Below are positions 1-9,137 of a stretch of DNA of 64,000 nt, piece by piece (the stretch's first letter is position 1; the number at the start of each line of letters is the position of its first letter). The translations under genes and the position numbers were made by a program. A model generated the notes under the pieces. It did no database searches. It worked only from the letters and a program-made list of their open reading frames with translations, and was not told where the DNA came from. Source of the DNA: Thermomicrobiaceae bacterium (GTDB lineage: Bacteria > Chloroflexota > Chloroflexia > Thermomicrobiales > Thermomicrobiaceae); NCBI GenBank assembly GCA_014874455.1, contig JADBJL010000094.1:31334-95333 (forward strand), written 5' to 3'.

Positions 1-885
1 GCCGACGTGATCGTCGGCATCGGCATGCGGTTCGATGACCGGGTCACCGGGCGCCCCAGTGAATTCGCTCCCAACGCCAGGATCGTCCACATCGACATCG
101 ACCCGGCTGAGATCGGCAAGGTACTGAAGACCGAGGTGCCGGTGGTCGGCGACGCGCGCGAAGCGCTGAAGCTGCTGCTGGAAGAGATGGAGCCGCTGCG
201 CCACGACGAGTGGATCGAGACGATCCGGAGCTGGTACCGGCCGATCCGCACTGCGCCATCCGGCCCCAACGGCGTGCTCCAGCCGCAGTACGTGGTCGAC
301 CGGCTGCACAAACTGACCGAGGGCAAGGCGATCGTCACGACCGATGTCGGACAACATCAGATGTGGGCCGCTCAGCTCTACAAGTGCGATATCCCCAACC
401 AGTGGATCAGCTCCGGCGGGCTGGGCACCATGGGCTTCGGCGTGCCGGCCGCGATGGGCGCCTCGCTCGGCCGACCGGAGGCGGAGGTCTGGGCGGTGGT
501 CGGGGACGGCGGAGTGCAGATGACGCTGCACGAGTTCGCGACCATCGTCGACGAGCAGTGCAACGTGAAGGTCGCGATCATCAACAATGGCTACCTCGGC
601 ATGGTGCGGCAGTGGCAACAGCTCTTCCACAACCGGAACTACTCCGAGACGCCGATCAGTAGCCCCGACTACGTGCTGCTGGGCCAGGCCTACCGGATGC
701 CGGCACGGCGCGTCACCCGGCCGGCCGAGGTGGACGAGGCGATCCAGTGGGCGCGCTCGTTCCGGGGCCCGGCACTGATCGAATTCGTGGTCAACCAGGA
801 AGAGAACGTCTACCCGATGATCCCGTCGGGCGGCTCCTTCCGGGAGATGATCGACGTGCACGACGCGCAGGATGGGGAGTGGTAG
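1..885 (+). CDS. ilvB: Acetolactate synthase large subunit, C-terminal part (5' end outside window)
   Basis: This is the C-terminal half of the thiamine-diphosphate enzyme that joins two pyruvates, or pyruvate and 2-oxobutyrate, in the first common step of branched-chain amino acid synthesis. The visible part covers the end of the central domain and the complete ThDP-binding domain. The cofactor motif runs from GDGGVQM to INNGYLGMV, and the family segment SSGGLGTMGFGVPAAMGA precedes it. The reading frame is open to the window edge, so the true start lies upstream. The ilvN start follows within two bases of the stop and ilvC comes next, so an ilvBNC operon is clear. The C-terminus (NVYPMIPSGGSF...) matches the family. 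Confidence 0.95.
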   Translation, partial: ADVIVGIGMRFDDRVTGRPSEFAPNARIVHIDIDPAEIGKVLKTEVPVVGDAREALKLLLEEMEPLRHDEWIETIRSWYRPIRTAPSGPNGVLQPQYVVDRLHKLTEGKAIVTTDVGQHQMWAAQLYKCDIPNQWISSGGLGTMGFGVPAAMGASLGRPEAEVWAVVGDGGVQMTLHEFATIVDEQCNVKVAIINNGYLGMVRQWQQLFHNRNYSETPISSPDYVLLGQAYRMPARRVTRPAEVDEAIQWARSFRGPALIEFVVNQEENVYPMIPSGGSFREMIDVHDAQDGEW

Positions 886-886
886 G

Positions 887-1405
887 GTGCGCAGCCACAC
901 ACTGGTCGTGCTGGTGGAGGACAAGCCGGGAGTGATGAACCGGATCGTGAGCCTCTTCCGCCAGCGGGGCTTCAACATCGACAGCATCGCGGTCGGGCAT
1001 ACCGAGACGCCCGGCCTCTCGCGGATCACGCTGGTGGCCAAGGGAGACGACCGCAAGATCGAGCAACTGGTCAAGCAGCTCTACAAGGTGCTCGAGGTCA
1101 TCAAGATCACCGATGTCACCGACGAGAACCTGATCCAACGGGAACTCGCGCTCATCAAGGTGAACGCGACAGAGCGGACACGCTCCGATATCATGCGGCT
1201 CGTGTCGGACGTCTACCGGGCGCGCATCGTCGACGCGGCGCCGGACGCGATGGTGATCGAGGTCACTGGCCCGCCGGAGAAGATCGAGTCGTTGATCACG
1301 CTGATCCGCCCGTATGGGATCAAGGAGCTGGCCCGCACCGGCGTGGTCGCGATGGCGAGGGGCAGCCGGGCTGTTGCCATCGGCCAGCCCGAAGTTGTAG
1401 CCTAG
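887..1405 (+). CDS. ilvN: Acetolactate synthase small (regulatory) subunit
   Basis: This is the regulatory subunit of acetolactate synthase, which binds valine for feedback inhibition and activates IlvB. The 172-residue protein has an N-terminal ACT domain ([17 protein letters not shown] at about residues 4-20, then [11 protein letters not shown]) and the C-terminal ALS_ss_C domain. I chose GTG at 887 because GGGGAG lies 7 bases upstream and translation then begins MRSHTLVVL, as in the family. An ATG at 872 would overlap ilvB and add five odd residues. The start lies one base after the ilvB stop, implying translational coupling. Length is normal for the long-form subunit. Confidence 0.95.
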   Translation: MRSHTLVVLVEDKPGVMNRIVSLFRQRGFNIDSIAVGHTETPGLSRITLVAKGDDRKIEQLVKQLYKVLEVIKITDVTDENLIQRELALIKVNATERTRSDIMRLVSDVYRARIVDAAPDAMVIEVTGPPEKIESLITLIRPYGIKELARTGVVAMARGSRAVAIGQPEVVA

Positions 1406-1476
1406 CTTGGATGTTGCCGGGAAAGGCTTCACAGCCAGCGAGTGGCGTTTGGGTACAGGAGGGGGTCAAGAAGACC

Positions 1477-2484
1477 ATGGCGACGATCTACTACGATCAG
1501 GACGCGGATCTCTCGCATCTGGCGGGTAAGACGGTCGCGATTCTCGGCTACGGCAGCCAGGGGCACGCGCATGCCCAGAACTTGCGCGATAGCGGCGTCA
1601 GCGTCGTCGTCGGCTTGCCGGAGACGAGCCGGAGCCGGGAACGAGCCGCGGCCGACGGCCTCGAGGTGCTCTCAGTCCGCGAGGCGGCCCAGCGTGGCGA
1701 CGTGATCTCGATGTTGATGCCCGACCACGTGCAGAAGGGCGTCTACGAGGAGCACGTAGCACCGGAGCTGAAGCCCGGCAAGGTACTGATGTTCGCTCAC
1801 GGTTTCAACATCCACTACGGGCGTATCGTCCCGCCAGCCGAGATCGATGTGACGATGATCGCACCGAAGAGCCCTGGCCACGTCCTGCGCGATCTCTACC
1901 AGCAGGGCATCGGTGTCCCGGCGCTGCTCGCCGTGCACCAGGACGCGAGCGGCCAGGCCAAGCAGATCGCGCTGGCTTATGCGAAGGGGCTGGGCTGCAC
2001 CAAAGCTGGCGTGCTGGAGACAACGTTCAAAGAGGAGACCGAGACTGACCTCTTCGGCGAGCAGGCAGTGCTCTGCGGCGGTGTCAGCCACCTGATCCAG
2101 GCCGGCTTCGAGACGCTGGTCGAGGCCGGCTACCAGCCGGAGCTGGCCTACTTCGAGGTGCTCAACGAGCTAAAGCTGATCGTCGACCTGATCTACGAGG
2201 GCGGGCTGAAGTTCATGCGCTACTCGGTCAGCGACACGGCCGAGTACGGCGACTACGTCAGCGGGCCGAAGATCATCGACGACCGGGTACGCGAGACGAT
2301 GCACCAGATTCTCCAGGACATCCAGACCGGCCGCTTCGCCCAGCAGTGGATGGCTGAGAACGATGCCGGTCGCCCGAACTTCTACCGGATGCGCCAGGAG
2401 GCCCAGCAGCACCCGATCGAGGAGGTCGGCGAGCGGCTGCGGGCCATGATGCCGTGGCTGAAGGCGAGGCAGATCCCGTCCTAG
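1477..2484 (+). CDS. ilvC: Ketol-acid reductoisomerase (class I)
   Basis: The enzyme isomerises and reduces acetolactate to 2,3-dihydroxyisovalerate with NAD(P)H and magnesium, the second step of the pathway. The 335-residue protein has the N-terminal Rossmann motif [17 protein letters not shown] (from about residue 25). The knotted all-alpha domain follows, with metal-ligand segments [14 protein letters not shown] and [19 protein letters not shown]. Length is that of the short, class I type. The ATG at 1477 begins the conserved [12 protein letters not shown] and has AGGAGGGGG upstream; the open frame extends to 1411, but that part does not resemble the family. It is the last gene of ilvBNC here. 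Confidence 0.96.
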   Translation: MATIYYDQDADLSHLAGKTVAILGYGSQGHAHAQNLRDSGVSVVVGLPETSRSRERAAADGLEVLSVREAAQRGDVISMLMPDHVQKGVYEEHVAPELKPGKVLMFAHGFNIHYGRIVPPAEIDVTMIAPKSPGHVLRDLYQQGIGVPALLAVHQDASGQAKQIALAYAKGLGCTKAGVLETTFKEETETDLFGEQAVLCGGVSHLIQAGFETLVEAGYQPELAYFEVLNELKLIVDLIYEGGLKFMRYSVSDTAEYGDYVSGPKIIDDRVRETMHQILQDIQTGRFAQQWMAENDAGRPNFYRMRQEAQQHPIEEVGERLRAMMPWLKARQIPS

Positions 2485-2619
2485 CAGGCCGGGATCGAGC
2501 CAGGGAGGCTACCGGGCCGGACGGAGCTTCCCGAGCGCACCGCGGTGGCTGCCCCTCCGGCCTGTCGAGGCTGATTGCCCAGAGGCAGGCCACGGTCACC
2601 AGTGGCCGGCAGCGGGTCG

Positions 2620-2638
2620 CCGGTGGTCTGGCCACCGG
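2620..2638 (+). terminator. Possible ilvBNC terminator hairpin
   Basis: A perfect 7-bp stem (CCGGTGG / CCACCGG, loop TCTGG) lies 135 bases after the ilvC stop and directly abuts the rpsO -35 element. Only two T residues follow it, so its role as a terminator is weakly supported. Confidence 0.3.
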
Positions 2639-2668
2639 TTGGGCGTGGGTGATCATTTCTGCTATACT
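2639..2668 (+). promoter_or_regulatory. Sigma-A-type promoter for rpsO
   Basis: The -35 element TTGGGC (2639-2644) and -10 element TATACT (2663-2668) are separated by 18 bases. The predicted transcript starts near 2675 and leaves a leader of about 75 bases before rpsO. Confidence 0.6.
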
Positions 2669-2750
2669 GCCATCTGTTGTGTGGGCTTCCCCTCTCTGGC
2701 GAGGGGGAAGATTCGGGGTGAGAGCTGGGACGCGAGGGGACAAGCAGGGC

Positions 2751-3020
2751 ATGGCACTCTATAAGGCCCAGAAGGAAGAGATCATCCAGCAGTACCGCAC
2801 GCACGAAGCCGACACCGGGTCATCCGAAGTGCAGATTGCCCTGCTCACCGAGCGGATCAACGCGCTGGTCGAGCACTTGCGCGAGCATCCGCACGACCAT
2901 CACTCGCGCCGCGGGCTGCTCCAATTGGTCGGGCGCCGGCGGCGGTTACTGAGGTACCTGCGTGACACCGATGCCGAGCGCTACCGTACGCTCATCAACC
3001 GTCTCGGACTCCGTCGGTAG
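2751..3020 (+). CDS. rpsO: 30S ribosomal protein S15
   Basis: S15 binds 16S rRNA in the platform of the small subunit and is an early assembly protein. The 89-residue product has the family hallmark segments [35 protein letters not shown] and [14 protein letters not shown], and the normal length. The ATG at 2751 starts the usual [12 protein letters not shown]; the frame is open much further upstream but that part is leader. It has its own promoter and is followed by a strong terminator. The rpsO-pnp order is widespread in bacteria. Confidence 0.97.
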   Translation: MALYKAQKEEIIQQYRTHEADTGSSEVQIALLTERINALVEHLREHPHDHHSRRGLLQLVGRRRRLLRYLRDTDAERYRTLINRLGLRR

Positions 3021-3109
3021 CGACGTGTCTGCTGAGGCCGATCGAGCACACCAGGACGTACCTGTCAAAGGCTTCAGGATGCGCCGCACTGGATGGCTGC
3101 GGCTTTTCG

Positions 3110-3141
3110 GCCCAGGGGCGTGCACCCTGGGCTTTTGCATT
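3110..3141 (+). terminator. Rho-independent terminator of rpsO
   Basis: An 8-bp perfect stem (GCCCAGGG 3110-3117, CCCTGGGC 3125-3132) with a 7-base loop is followed by TTTTGCATT. It lies 90 bases after rpsO and about 140 before pnp, so pnp is probably expressed by read-through or from an unrecognised promoter. Confidence 0.75.
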
Positions 3142-3280
3142 GTGGCCCGCCGTGCTCGCTCGGCCTCGTGTTCGCCTCGCGGATGTGGCGAGCGCGGTGC
3201 CCCTGCCGTACGAGCACCCTGACCGCGGGGAAGCGTACCGCGTCGTGTCGACAGCATTTCGAGGATAGAGGAGTTAGAGT

Positions 3281-5647
3281 ATGCCACCTGTCATCCAGGA
3301 GCGATCGATCGAGGTCAACGGCCGAATCCTCACGATCGAGACCGGGCGAGTCGCCGAGCAGGCCGATGGGGCAGTCATGGTACGGTACGGGGAGACGGTT
3401 GTCCTCTCGACCGTCGTGGGCGCGAGGGAGCCGGCCGAGGGGGTCGACTTCTTCCCGCTGACCGTCGACTACGAGGAGAAGATGTACGCCGCGGGGAAGA
3501 TCCCGGGGGGCTTCTTTCGGCGCGAGGCGCGGCCATCGGAGGCAGCGATCCTCGCCGCTCGCTTGACTGACCGCCCGATCCGGCCGCTCTTCCCTAAGGG
3601 CTACCGAAACGAGGTACAGGTCATCTCCACTGTCCTCTCGGCCGACCAGGAGAACGAGCCAGACATCCTCTCGATCATCGGCGCCTCGGCAGCGCTGACT
3701 ATTTCCGATATCCCCTGGTACGGCCCGGTCGGCGCGGTACGCATCGGCGAGATCGATGGTGAGCTGGTGGTGAACCCGACCAGCCGGCAGCTCCTCGAGA
3801 GCCGGCTGAACCTGGTCGTCGCCGGCACGGCCGACGCCGTGGTGATGGTCGAGGGGCAGGCGAGCGAGATCCCGGAGGAGCGGCTGGTGGAGGCGATCCT
3901 CCTGGCGCATCAGGAGATCAAGCGGATTGTCGAGCTCCAGCGCGAGCTGCAGGCCGTGGCCGGCAAGCCCAAGCGCGAGTTCGTCCCGCCTGCCGAGAAC
4001 ATCGAGCTGAAGCTCCAGATCGAGGCGTACGTCGGCGACCGGCTGGCGGCTGCCGTCTTCAACCCGGACAAGGCTGCCCGGCTGGAAGCGACCGCTGCGC
4101 TGCGCCAGGAGGTGCTCGCACACTTCGCGCCGGCCGAACTCGTGCCAGCACCGGAGCAGCCAGCCCCGACTGCAAAGGAGGTCGGTGAGCTCTTCGACTC
4201 ACTGGTCAAGAGCCTGGTGCGCGAGTCGATCCTCGAGCGCGGCGAGCGCCCCGACGGCCGGCGTCCCGACGAGATCCGGGAGATCTGGATCCAGGTGGGG
4301 ATCCTGCCGCGGCCGCACGGCTCGGCGCTCTTCACCCGCGGCCAGACACAGGTGCTCACGGTGTGCACGCTCGGCACCAAGGAAGAGGAGCAACTCCTCG
4401 ACACGCTGGGGATCGAGGAATCCAAACGGTACATCCACCACTACAACTTCCCGCCCTTCAGCGTCGGAGAGGTGCGGCGCCTGCGCGGGCCGAGCCGCCG
4501 CGATATCGGCCACGGGGCGCTGGCTGAGCGCGCGCTCCTTGCGGTCATCCCGAGCGAGGAGGAGTTCCCCTACACCATGCGGTTGGTCTCCGAGGTATTG
4601 AGCTCCAACGGCTCGACCTCGATGGCCAGCGTCTGCGGGAGCACGTTGGCGCTCATGGACGCGGGCGTGCCGATCCGCAAGCCCGTCGCCGGCGTGGCCA
4701 TGGGGCTGGTGACCGACGTGGAGACGGGGCGATACACCATCCTGAGCGACATCCAGGGGATCGAGGACGCGCTCGGGGACATGGACTTCAAGGTGGCCGG
4801 CACGCGGGACGGCGTGACGGCCGTCCAGATGGACATCAAAGTGATGGGCATCACGCCCGAGATCCTGCGCTCCGCACTGGAACAGGCTCGTCGTGGCCGG
4901 CTCTACATCCTCGAGAAGATGACCGAGGTGCTCCCGGCACCGCGGCCGGAGATGTCGCCGTACGCGCCACGGGTGATCCGCATCAAGATTCGCCCCGAGC
5001 AGATCGGTGAGGTGATCGGCCCGGGCGGCCGGGTGATCCGCGGTATCCAGGAGGCGACCGGCTCCAAGATCGAGATCGAGGAGGATGGCACGGTCTTCAT
5101 CAGCGCGGCGGATGAAGACAGCGCCCGCCGCGCTGTGCGGGAGATCGAGAAGCTCACCCGTGTGCCGCAGGTAGGCGAGATCTTCTACGGGCGGGTCGTC
5201 ACGATCATCCCATCCGGCGCTTTCGTCGAGATCCTGCCGGGTAAGGACGGCTTCCTGCACATCTCGGAGATCGCGCCCGGGCGGGTGCGGTCGGTCGAAG
5301 ACGTGCTCAAGGTGGGGCAGGAGATCAACGTCGTGGTGACCGGGATCCGGCCCGACGGGAAGATCAACCTGTCGCGCAAGGCGCTGCTCGAGCGAGAAGC
5401 CGCCGAGCAGGAACGCGAGGCAGCCGGCGTGCCGTCCGGCCCTGGTGCCCGTCCGCCCAGACCGCACGGGGGTGAGCGCGAGCCCCGTGGGCCCGATCGC
5501 CGCGGTGGCCCGCCCGGGGGGCGCCCCGGCGCCCGAGATCGGGGGCCTGACCGGCGGCCACGGCCGGGAACTCCGTCCCGCCCCGAGCGGCCGGGCGGGT
5601 ACCGCATCGGCGACCGCTTGAAGGAGCTGCTCGACGACGAGTCGTGA
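3281..5647 (+). CDS. pnp: Polyribonucleotide nucleotidyltransferase (PNPase)
   Basis: PNPase degrades RNA 3' to 5' by phosphorolysis and can add tails in the reverse reaction. The 788-residue protein has two RNase PH domains. The second carries [24 protein letters not shown] and [16 protein letters not shown] domain (about 562-627, [13 protein letters not shown]) and an S1 domain (about 628-703, [15 protein letters not shown]) follow. After S1 comes an unusual tail of about 85 residues rich in Arg, Gly and Pro, ending in an amphipathic segment ([13 protein letters not shown]). The ATG at 3281 has a GGAG element upstream. It lies downstream of rpsO as in many bacteria. Confidence 0.97.
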   Translation: MPPVIQERSIEVNGRILTIETGRVAEQADGAVMVRYGETVVLSTVVGAREPAEGVDFFPLTVDYEEKMYAAGKIPGGFFRREARPSEAAILAARLTDRPIRPLFPKGYRNEVQVISTVLSADQENEPDILSIIGASAALTISDIPWYGPVGAVRIGEIDGELVVNPTSRQLLESRLNLVVAGTADAVVMVEGQASEIPEERLVEAILLAHQEIKRIVELQRELQAVAGKPKREFVPPAENIELKLQIEAYVGDRLAAAVFNPDKAARLEATAALRQEVLAHFAPAELVPAPEQPAPTAKEVGELFDSLVKSLVRESILERGERPDGRRPDEIREIWIQVGILPRPHGSALFTRGQTQVLTVCTLGTKEEEQLLDTLGIEESKRYIHHYNFPPFSVGEVRRLRGPSRRDIGHGALAERALLAVIPSEEEFPYTMRLVSEVLSSNGSTSMASVCGSTLALMDAGVPIRKPVAGVAMGLVTDVETGRYTILSDIQGIEDALGDMDFKVAGTRDGVTAVQMDIKVMGITPEILRSALEQARRGRLYILEKMTEVLPAPRPEMSPYAPRVIRIKIRPEQIGEVIGPGGRVIRGIQEATGSKIEIEEDGTVFISAADEDSARRAVREIEKLTRVPQVGEIFYGRVVTIIPSGAFVEILPGKDGFLHISEIAPGRVRSVEDVLKVGQEINVVVTGIRPDGKINLSRKALLEREAAEQEREAAGVPSGPGARPPRPHGGEREPRGPDRRGGPPGGRPGARDRGPDRRPRPGTPSRPERPGGYRIGDRLKELLDDES

Positions 5648-5676
5648 GCCCCACGGATGCGTAGAGCAGGCACATG

Positions 5677-5698
5677 ACCCCGGCACAGCCGGGGTTTC
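5677..5698 (+). terminator. Terminator of pnp
   Basis: A 7-bp stem (ACCCCGG 5677-5683, CCGGGGT 5689-5695) with loop CACAG is followed by TTCGTGTT. It lies 30 bases beyond the pnp stop, between pnp and the convergent membrane-protein gene. Confidence 0.6.
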
Positions 5699-5725
5699 GT
5701 GTTCTCGCAGCGTTCGCGCGTGGCC

Positions 5726-6772
5726 TCAGCCCCGCTGGTGGTTCGCTGCCGGTGGCTCCGCCAGGCGGGATGGTGATCCCCCGGTGCCCGGTTCCGGCAC
5801 GTGCCGTGCGAGCCGCTGCTGTACCCACACCAGCGCCAGCAGGCCCAGCGCGACTCCGAACCACAGGGTGGCGAAGCGGATGAGGAGCGTCGCGGCCGCA
5901 GCAGTGGCCGGCGCCATGCGTGGCTGGCTGAAGACGAGCAGGATCCCGGTAATGCTTGCTTCGGCCGCACCCAGGCCACCAGGGAGCAAGGAGAGCGCCC
6001 CGGCGATGGAGGCTGTGGAGAGGCTGAACACCGCCAGCAGGAGCACGTCGCGCGTCGATGGCAGACCTAGCCCCAGGAGAATGACCCACAGGGCGAGGCA
6101 CTCGCCGAACCACGAGACCACGCTCAGCCCGGACACGGTGACCAGGTGCCGTGGCCGGAACAGTTCGTAGGAGGAGTTGTACAGCTCGTAGACAGCGCCG
6201 GCCTGGCGGCGAACGAGAGGAAGCTGGGTGCACCGGCGCAAGATGACCAGCATGAGCCGGCGTTGCTGGAGCGCGCTGATCCCGCCGAGCAGCAAGACCA
6301 GCACCAGCGCCAGGCCAGCCCAGCCGGCCTCGATGCCGGCGAAAGCACTGGTCAGCGCCAGCATCGCCATCGCCAGGCCGTCGGTCAGGCGCTCGGCGAG
6401 CACTACCGGGGCCGTGGTGGCCAGCGAGGCGCCGGTCGCCCGGCGGAGCAGGTACGACTTGAGGAACTCACCAACTTTGCCAGGCGTGATCGTCATTGCG
6501 AAGCCAGCGAGGAAGATCCCCAGGCTGAGCGCACGTGGCAGCCGGTCGACGCCGACCCAGCGGAGATAGAGCTGCCACTTGATGAAACGAAGTGTGTAGT
6601 TGAAGGCGGTGAGGCCCAGGATCACCGGCAGGAGCGTCCACTCGAAGCCGGTGAGGGACGCCACCAGCCGCCTCCCGTCGGTGATGATCGCCAGCGCGAA
6701 GACGACCAGCACGCCGATCGCGAGGCCAGCCAGCAGATGGCGCCAATAGCGCTCGATGCGTGCTTGCTCCAT
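5726..6772 (-). CDS. Flippase-like integral membrane protein (lysylphosphatidylglycerol synthase TM / UPF0104 family)
   Basis: This is a 348-residue polytopic membrane protein with about eight hydrophobic segments. Family signatures of the LPG_synthase_TM / TIGR00374 group are visible: FIKWQLYLRWVGV, the GKVGEFLKSYLLRR loop at about 98-111, and GGLGAAEASITGILL near residue 270. Members are flippase-like domains linked to cell-envelope lipids or glycolipids; some are fused to an aminoacyl-transferase domain, which is absent here. The exact substrate cannot be read from sequence. It is transcribed towards pnp and divergently from larE. ATG 6772 precedes a basic N-terminus and the first membrane helix. 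Confidence 0.75.
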   Translation of the reverse strand: MEQARIERYWRHLLAGLAIGVLVVFALAIITDGRRLVASLTGFEWTLLPVILGLTAFNYTLRFIKWQLYLRWVGVDRLPRALSLGIFLAGFAMTITPGKVGEFLKSYLLRRATGASLATTAPVVLAERLTDGLAMAMLALTSAFAGIEAGWAGLALVLVLLLGGISALQQRRLMLVILRRCTQLPLVRRQAGAVYELYNSSYELFRPRHLVTVSGLSVVSWFGECLALWVILLGLGLPSTRDVLLLAVFSLSTASIAGALSLLPGGLGAAEASITGILLVFSQPRMAPATAAAATLLIRFATLWFGVALGLLALVWVQQRLARHVPEPGTGGSPSRLAEPPAANHQRG

Positions 6773-6935
6773 GAGATTCTCGCAGCTCCGTGGCTATCAT
6801 CTACCGAACCCCGCTGGATGCTACCGAACTGGCTGGCGAGGTGCCACTCGCAGCGAGCATGCTATGCTTGCACGGGCGCTGAGGGCGTGGGTTGCGCAGG
6901 AGCCGGCCGCTGGCCGAGGATGCCGAGCGAAGTCG

Positions 6936-7781
6936 ATGGTCGAAGCGACGACGTGGCAGAAGTACGAGCGGCTGAAGCAGATCCTGACCGAGCTGGGGTC
7001 TGTGGTCGTCGCGTTCAGCGCCGGGGTGGACAGCACCTTCTTGCTCTTCGTTGCGCGCGAGGTGCTGGGCAACCGAGTGCTCGCCGCCACCGGGCTCTCC
7101 GATACCTATCCGGAGGAGGAGATCGCCGAGGCGCGCGAGCTCGCCGCCGAACTCGGCGTCGAGCACGTCATGGTGCGCACCGAGGAACTGACCGACCCTC
7201 GCTACGCGATGAACTCCCATCAGCGGTGCTACTTCTGCAAGGACGAGCTGTACAGCAAGCTGTGGGAACTCGCCAGGGCGCGTGGGGTCGCGCACGTGGT
7301 CGACGGCACCAACGCGGACGACCTGGCCGACTTCCGGCCTGGCTTGCGGGCGGCGCGCAAGCTGGGCGTGCGCAGCCCGCTCCAGGAGGCCGGGCTGACC
7401 AAGGCCGAGATCCGTGCCCTGTCGCAGCACTTCGGCTTGCGCACCTGGGACAAGCCGGCGTACGCCTGCCTCTCGTCGCGGTTCCCGTACGGCACGCCGA
7501 TTACTGTCGAGAAGCTGCGCCAGGTGGCGGCGGCCGAGCGGGCGCTCCGCGAGCTGGGCTTCCGCGGGTTCCGGGTGCGCCACCATGACGAGATCGCTCG
7601 CCTGGAGTTGCGACCGGACGATCTCCCGCGTGCGGTCGAGCTGCGCGCGGAGATCGTCGAGCGTTTGCGTGCCACCGGCTACCGCTTCGTGACGCTGGAT
7701 CTCGAGGGCTACCGCAGCGGTAGCCTGAACGAGATGCTGGCCGAGACCGTGCGCCAGGCTGCGACCGGCCGGGCCAGATAA
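6936..7781 (+). CDS. larE: LarE-type ATP-dependent sulfur-insertion enzyme for nickel-pincer cofactor
   Basis: LarE adenylates pyridinium-3,5-biscarboxylic acid mononucleotide and converts its carboxylates to thiocarboxylates for the nickel-pincer (NPN) cofactor. The 281-residue protein has the PP-loop SAGVDST at about 28-34, where many relatives have SGGVDS. It also has the family segments SDTYPEEEI, HVVDGTNADDL and KPAYACLSSRFPYGT. It contains three cysteines at positions 98, 101 (CYFC) and 178. The last matches the sacrificial-Cys position of the Lactobacillus enzyme. The three together fit the LarE subtype reported to use a [4Fe-4S] cluster. ATG 6936 was chosen because upstream codons in the open frame do not resemble the family. 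larC lies at 47.9 kb. Confidence 0.85.
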   Translation: MVEATTWQKYERLKQILTELGSVVVAFSAGVDSTFLLFVAREVLGNRVLAATGLSDTYPEEEIAEARELAAELGVEHVMVRTEELTDPRYAMNSHQRCYFCKDELYSKLWELARARGVAHVVDGTNADDLADFRPGLRAARKLGVRSPLQEAGLTKAEIRALSQHFGLRTWDKPAYACLSSRFPYGTPITVEKLRQVAAAERALRELGFRGFRVRHHDEIARLELRPDDLPRAVELRAEIVERLRATGYRFVTLDLEGYRSGSLNEMLAETVRQAATGRAR

Positions 7782-7792
7782 CTGCCGACGTA

Positions 7793-8143
7793 ATGGGTGA
7801 GCACTCGACTGCCCCTGATGTACCGGAGCGCGGGGGAGTCGCGTCGCTCGAGCTCCGCGAGACGCCCCAGGGGGTGGAATTCCTCGCGCTCGTGACCCCG
7901 CGCGCGGGTACGAGCGAGGTCGCTGGAGTCGAGCGTGGGGCGCTCCGCCTCCGGGTGACCGCTCCTCCGGTCGAGGGCGCTGCGAACCGGGCACTGGTCG
8001 AGTTGCTCAGCGAAGCGCTGGGAGTGCCCAAGAGGCAGGTTCGCCTTCTCAGCGGGGAGCGGTCACGGCGCAAGCGCGTGCTCATCGAGGGGCTGCGGGC
8101 AGACGAGCTACGGGCGCGCATCGCTGCCCGGCTCGGGGCGTAG
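7793..8143 (+). CDS. DUF167 / YggU family protein
   Basis: This small protein (116 residues) belongs to the DUF167 (UPF0235) family, whose biochemical role is unknown. Visible hallmarks are VTPRAGTSEVAGVE, the strongly conserved LRVTAPPVEGAANRALVELL, and LLSGERSRRKRVLIEG. It starts 11 bases after the larE stop on the same strand, so the two are probably cotranscribed; there is no established functional link. The first 20 residues are less conserved, so a later start is possible. Confidence 0.85.
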   Translation: MGEHSTAPDVPERGGVASLELRETPQGVEFLALVTPRAGTSEVAGVERGALRLRVTAPPVEGAANRALVELLSEALGVPKRQVRLLSGERSRRKRVLIEGLRADELRARIAARLGA

Positions 8144-8188
8144 CGGACGCCTGGGACGACGCCGCGAGAGGGCGTCCGCCGGCAAGAG

Positions 8189-9037
8189 TTACTGACGCCG
8201 TCCGCCGCGCCCCCGGCGAAGCAGCCAGGCGCCCGCTGCGAGCAGCGCTCCCAGCCCCACCGTCGCTACGACAGCCGCGCGCACCACGAACAGGGTGGCC
8301 GGAATCGGTCGGCCGCGGGTCGGCACCGCCGGTGGCCGGTAGCCGAGCATGTGCCACCAGAGCCAGATCGTCTCGCGCATGGCCCGCAGAATGACCCTGA
8401 GGCTGCCGCCGGACGATTCTCCAGTCGGCCGGGGGAAGTGCCGGACGCCGACCTCGACGATGCTGGCGCCGGCCCGTTGTGCCTTGACCAGCAGTTCGGT
8501 GTTGATGAGCGCGCCAGCCGTCGTGATCTCGATCGCCTTGAGCAAATCAGCGCGGTAGACCTTGAAGGCGCAGTCGATGTCGCGGACGTTCAGCCCGAAG
8601 AGGAGCCGCATGCAGAGGTTGAAGATGCGGGCGTAGAGCAGCCGGATCCAGGGGTCACGCCGCTTGATCCGATAGCCGGCTACCACGTCGGCCTGCGGCA
8701 CGAACGGTGCCAGGTGGGCGAGATCGGCCGGGTCGAACTGCTGGTCGGCATCCATGAACATGATGTAGTCGCCGGTCGCCGCTCGGAACCCGGAAGTGAG
8801 GGCGGCTCCGTAGCCACGGTTGACCGGATGGTGCACGACGTGCACCTTGGCCGACTCGGCGGCCAGCCGGTCGGCCAGCTCGGCGGTGCCGTCGCGGCTG
8901 CCGTCGTCGACGACGATGACCTCGAAGTCTTCGGTGAGTTCAGGCAAGACCTCGAGTGCCCGCCGTACGACGGCTTCGAGGTTCAGCACCTCGTTGTGCG
9001 CTGGGAGAACCAGCGAGAGCTTGCCAGGGATCGCCAT
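8189..9037 (-). CDS. Family 2 glycosyltransferase (polyprenyl-phosphate sugar synthase-like)
   Basis: This is a GT-A fold glycosyltransferase of family 2, resembling dolichyl/polyprenyl-phosphate mannose or glucose synthases that charge a lipid carrier at the cytoplasmic membrane. The 282-residue protein begins LSLVLPAHNEVLNLEAVVRRAL and has EVIVVDDGSRDGTAEL, the DxD-type MDADQQFDPADL and NVRDIDCAFKVYR. One C-terminal membrane helix (about 250-270) is followed by an Arg-rich tail. ATG 9037 was selected for the strong GGAGGAGG element just upstream; the open frame runs 62 codons further. It is convergent with the DUF167 gene and lies 100 bases downstream of the glycosidase. Confidence 0.85.
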   Translation of the reverse strand: MAIPGKLSLVLPAHNEVLNLEAVVRRALEVLPELTEDFEVIVVDDGSRDGTAELADRLAAESAKVHVVHHPVNRGYGAALTSGFRAATGDYIMFMDADQQFDPADLAHLAPFVPQADVVAGYRIKRRDPWIRLLYARIFNLCMRLLFGLNVRDIDCAFKVYRADLLKAIEITTAGALINTELLVKAQRAGASIVEVGVRHFPRPTGESSGGSLRVILRAMRETIWLWWHMLGYRPPAVPTRGRPIPATLFVVRAAVVATVGLGALLAAGAWLLRRGRGGRRQ

Positions 9038-9137
9038 CGACCTCCTCCGAACGGTGCGCCCGCGGACGACCCGGGGCGAAACCGCCAGCGTGATGCCGGC
9101 CATCGCACGGGCGCACCCGAGGATCGGCGCGGCTCGT

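Noticed and set aside
1411..1476. Upstream extension of ilvC
   Set aside because: The extra residues have no counterpart in ketol-acid reductoisomerases, and a good ribosome site supports ATG 1477.
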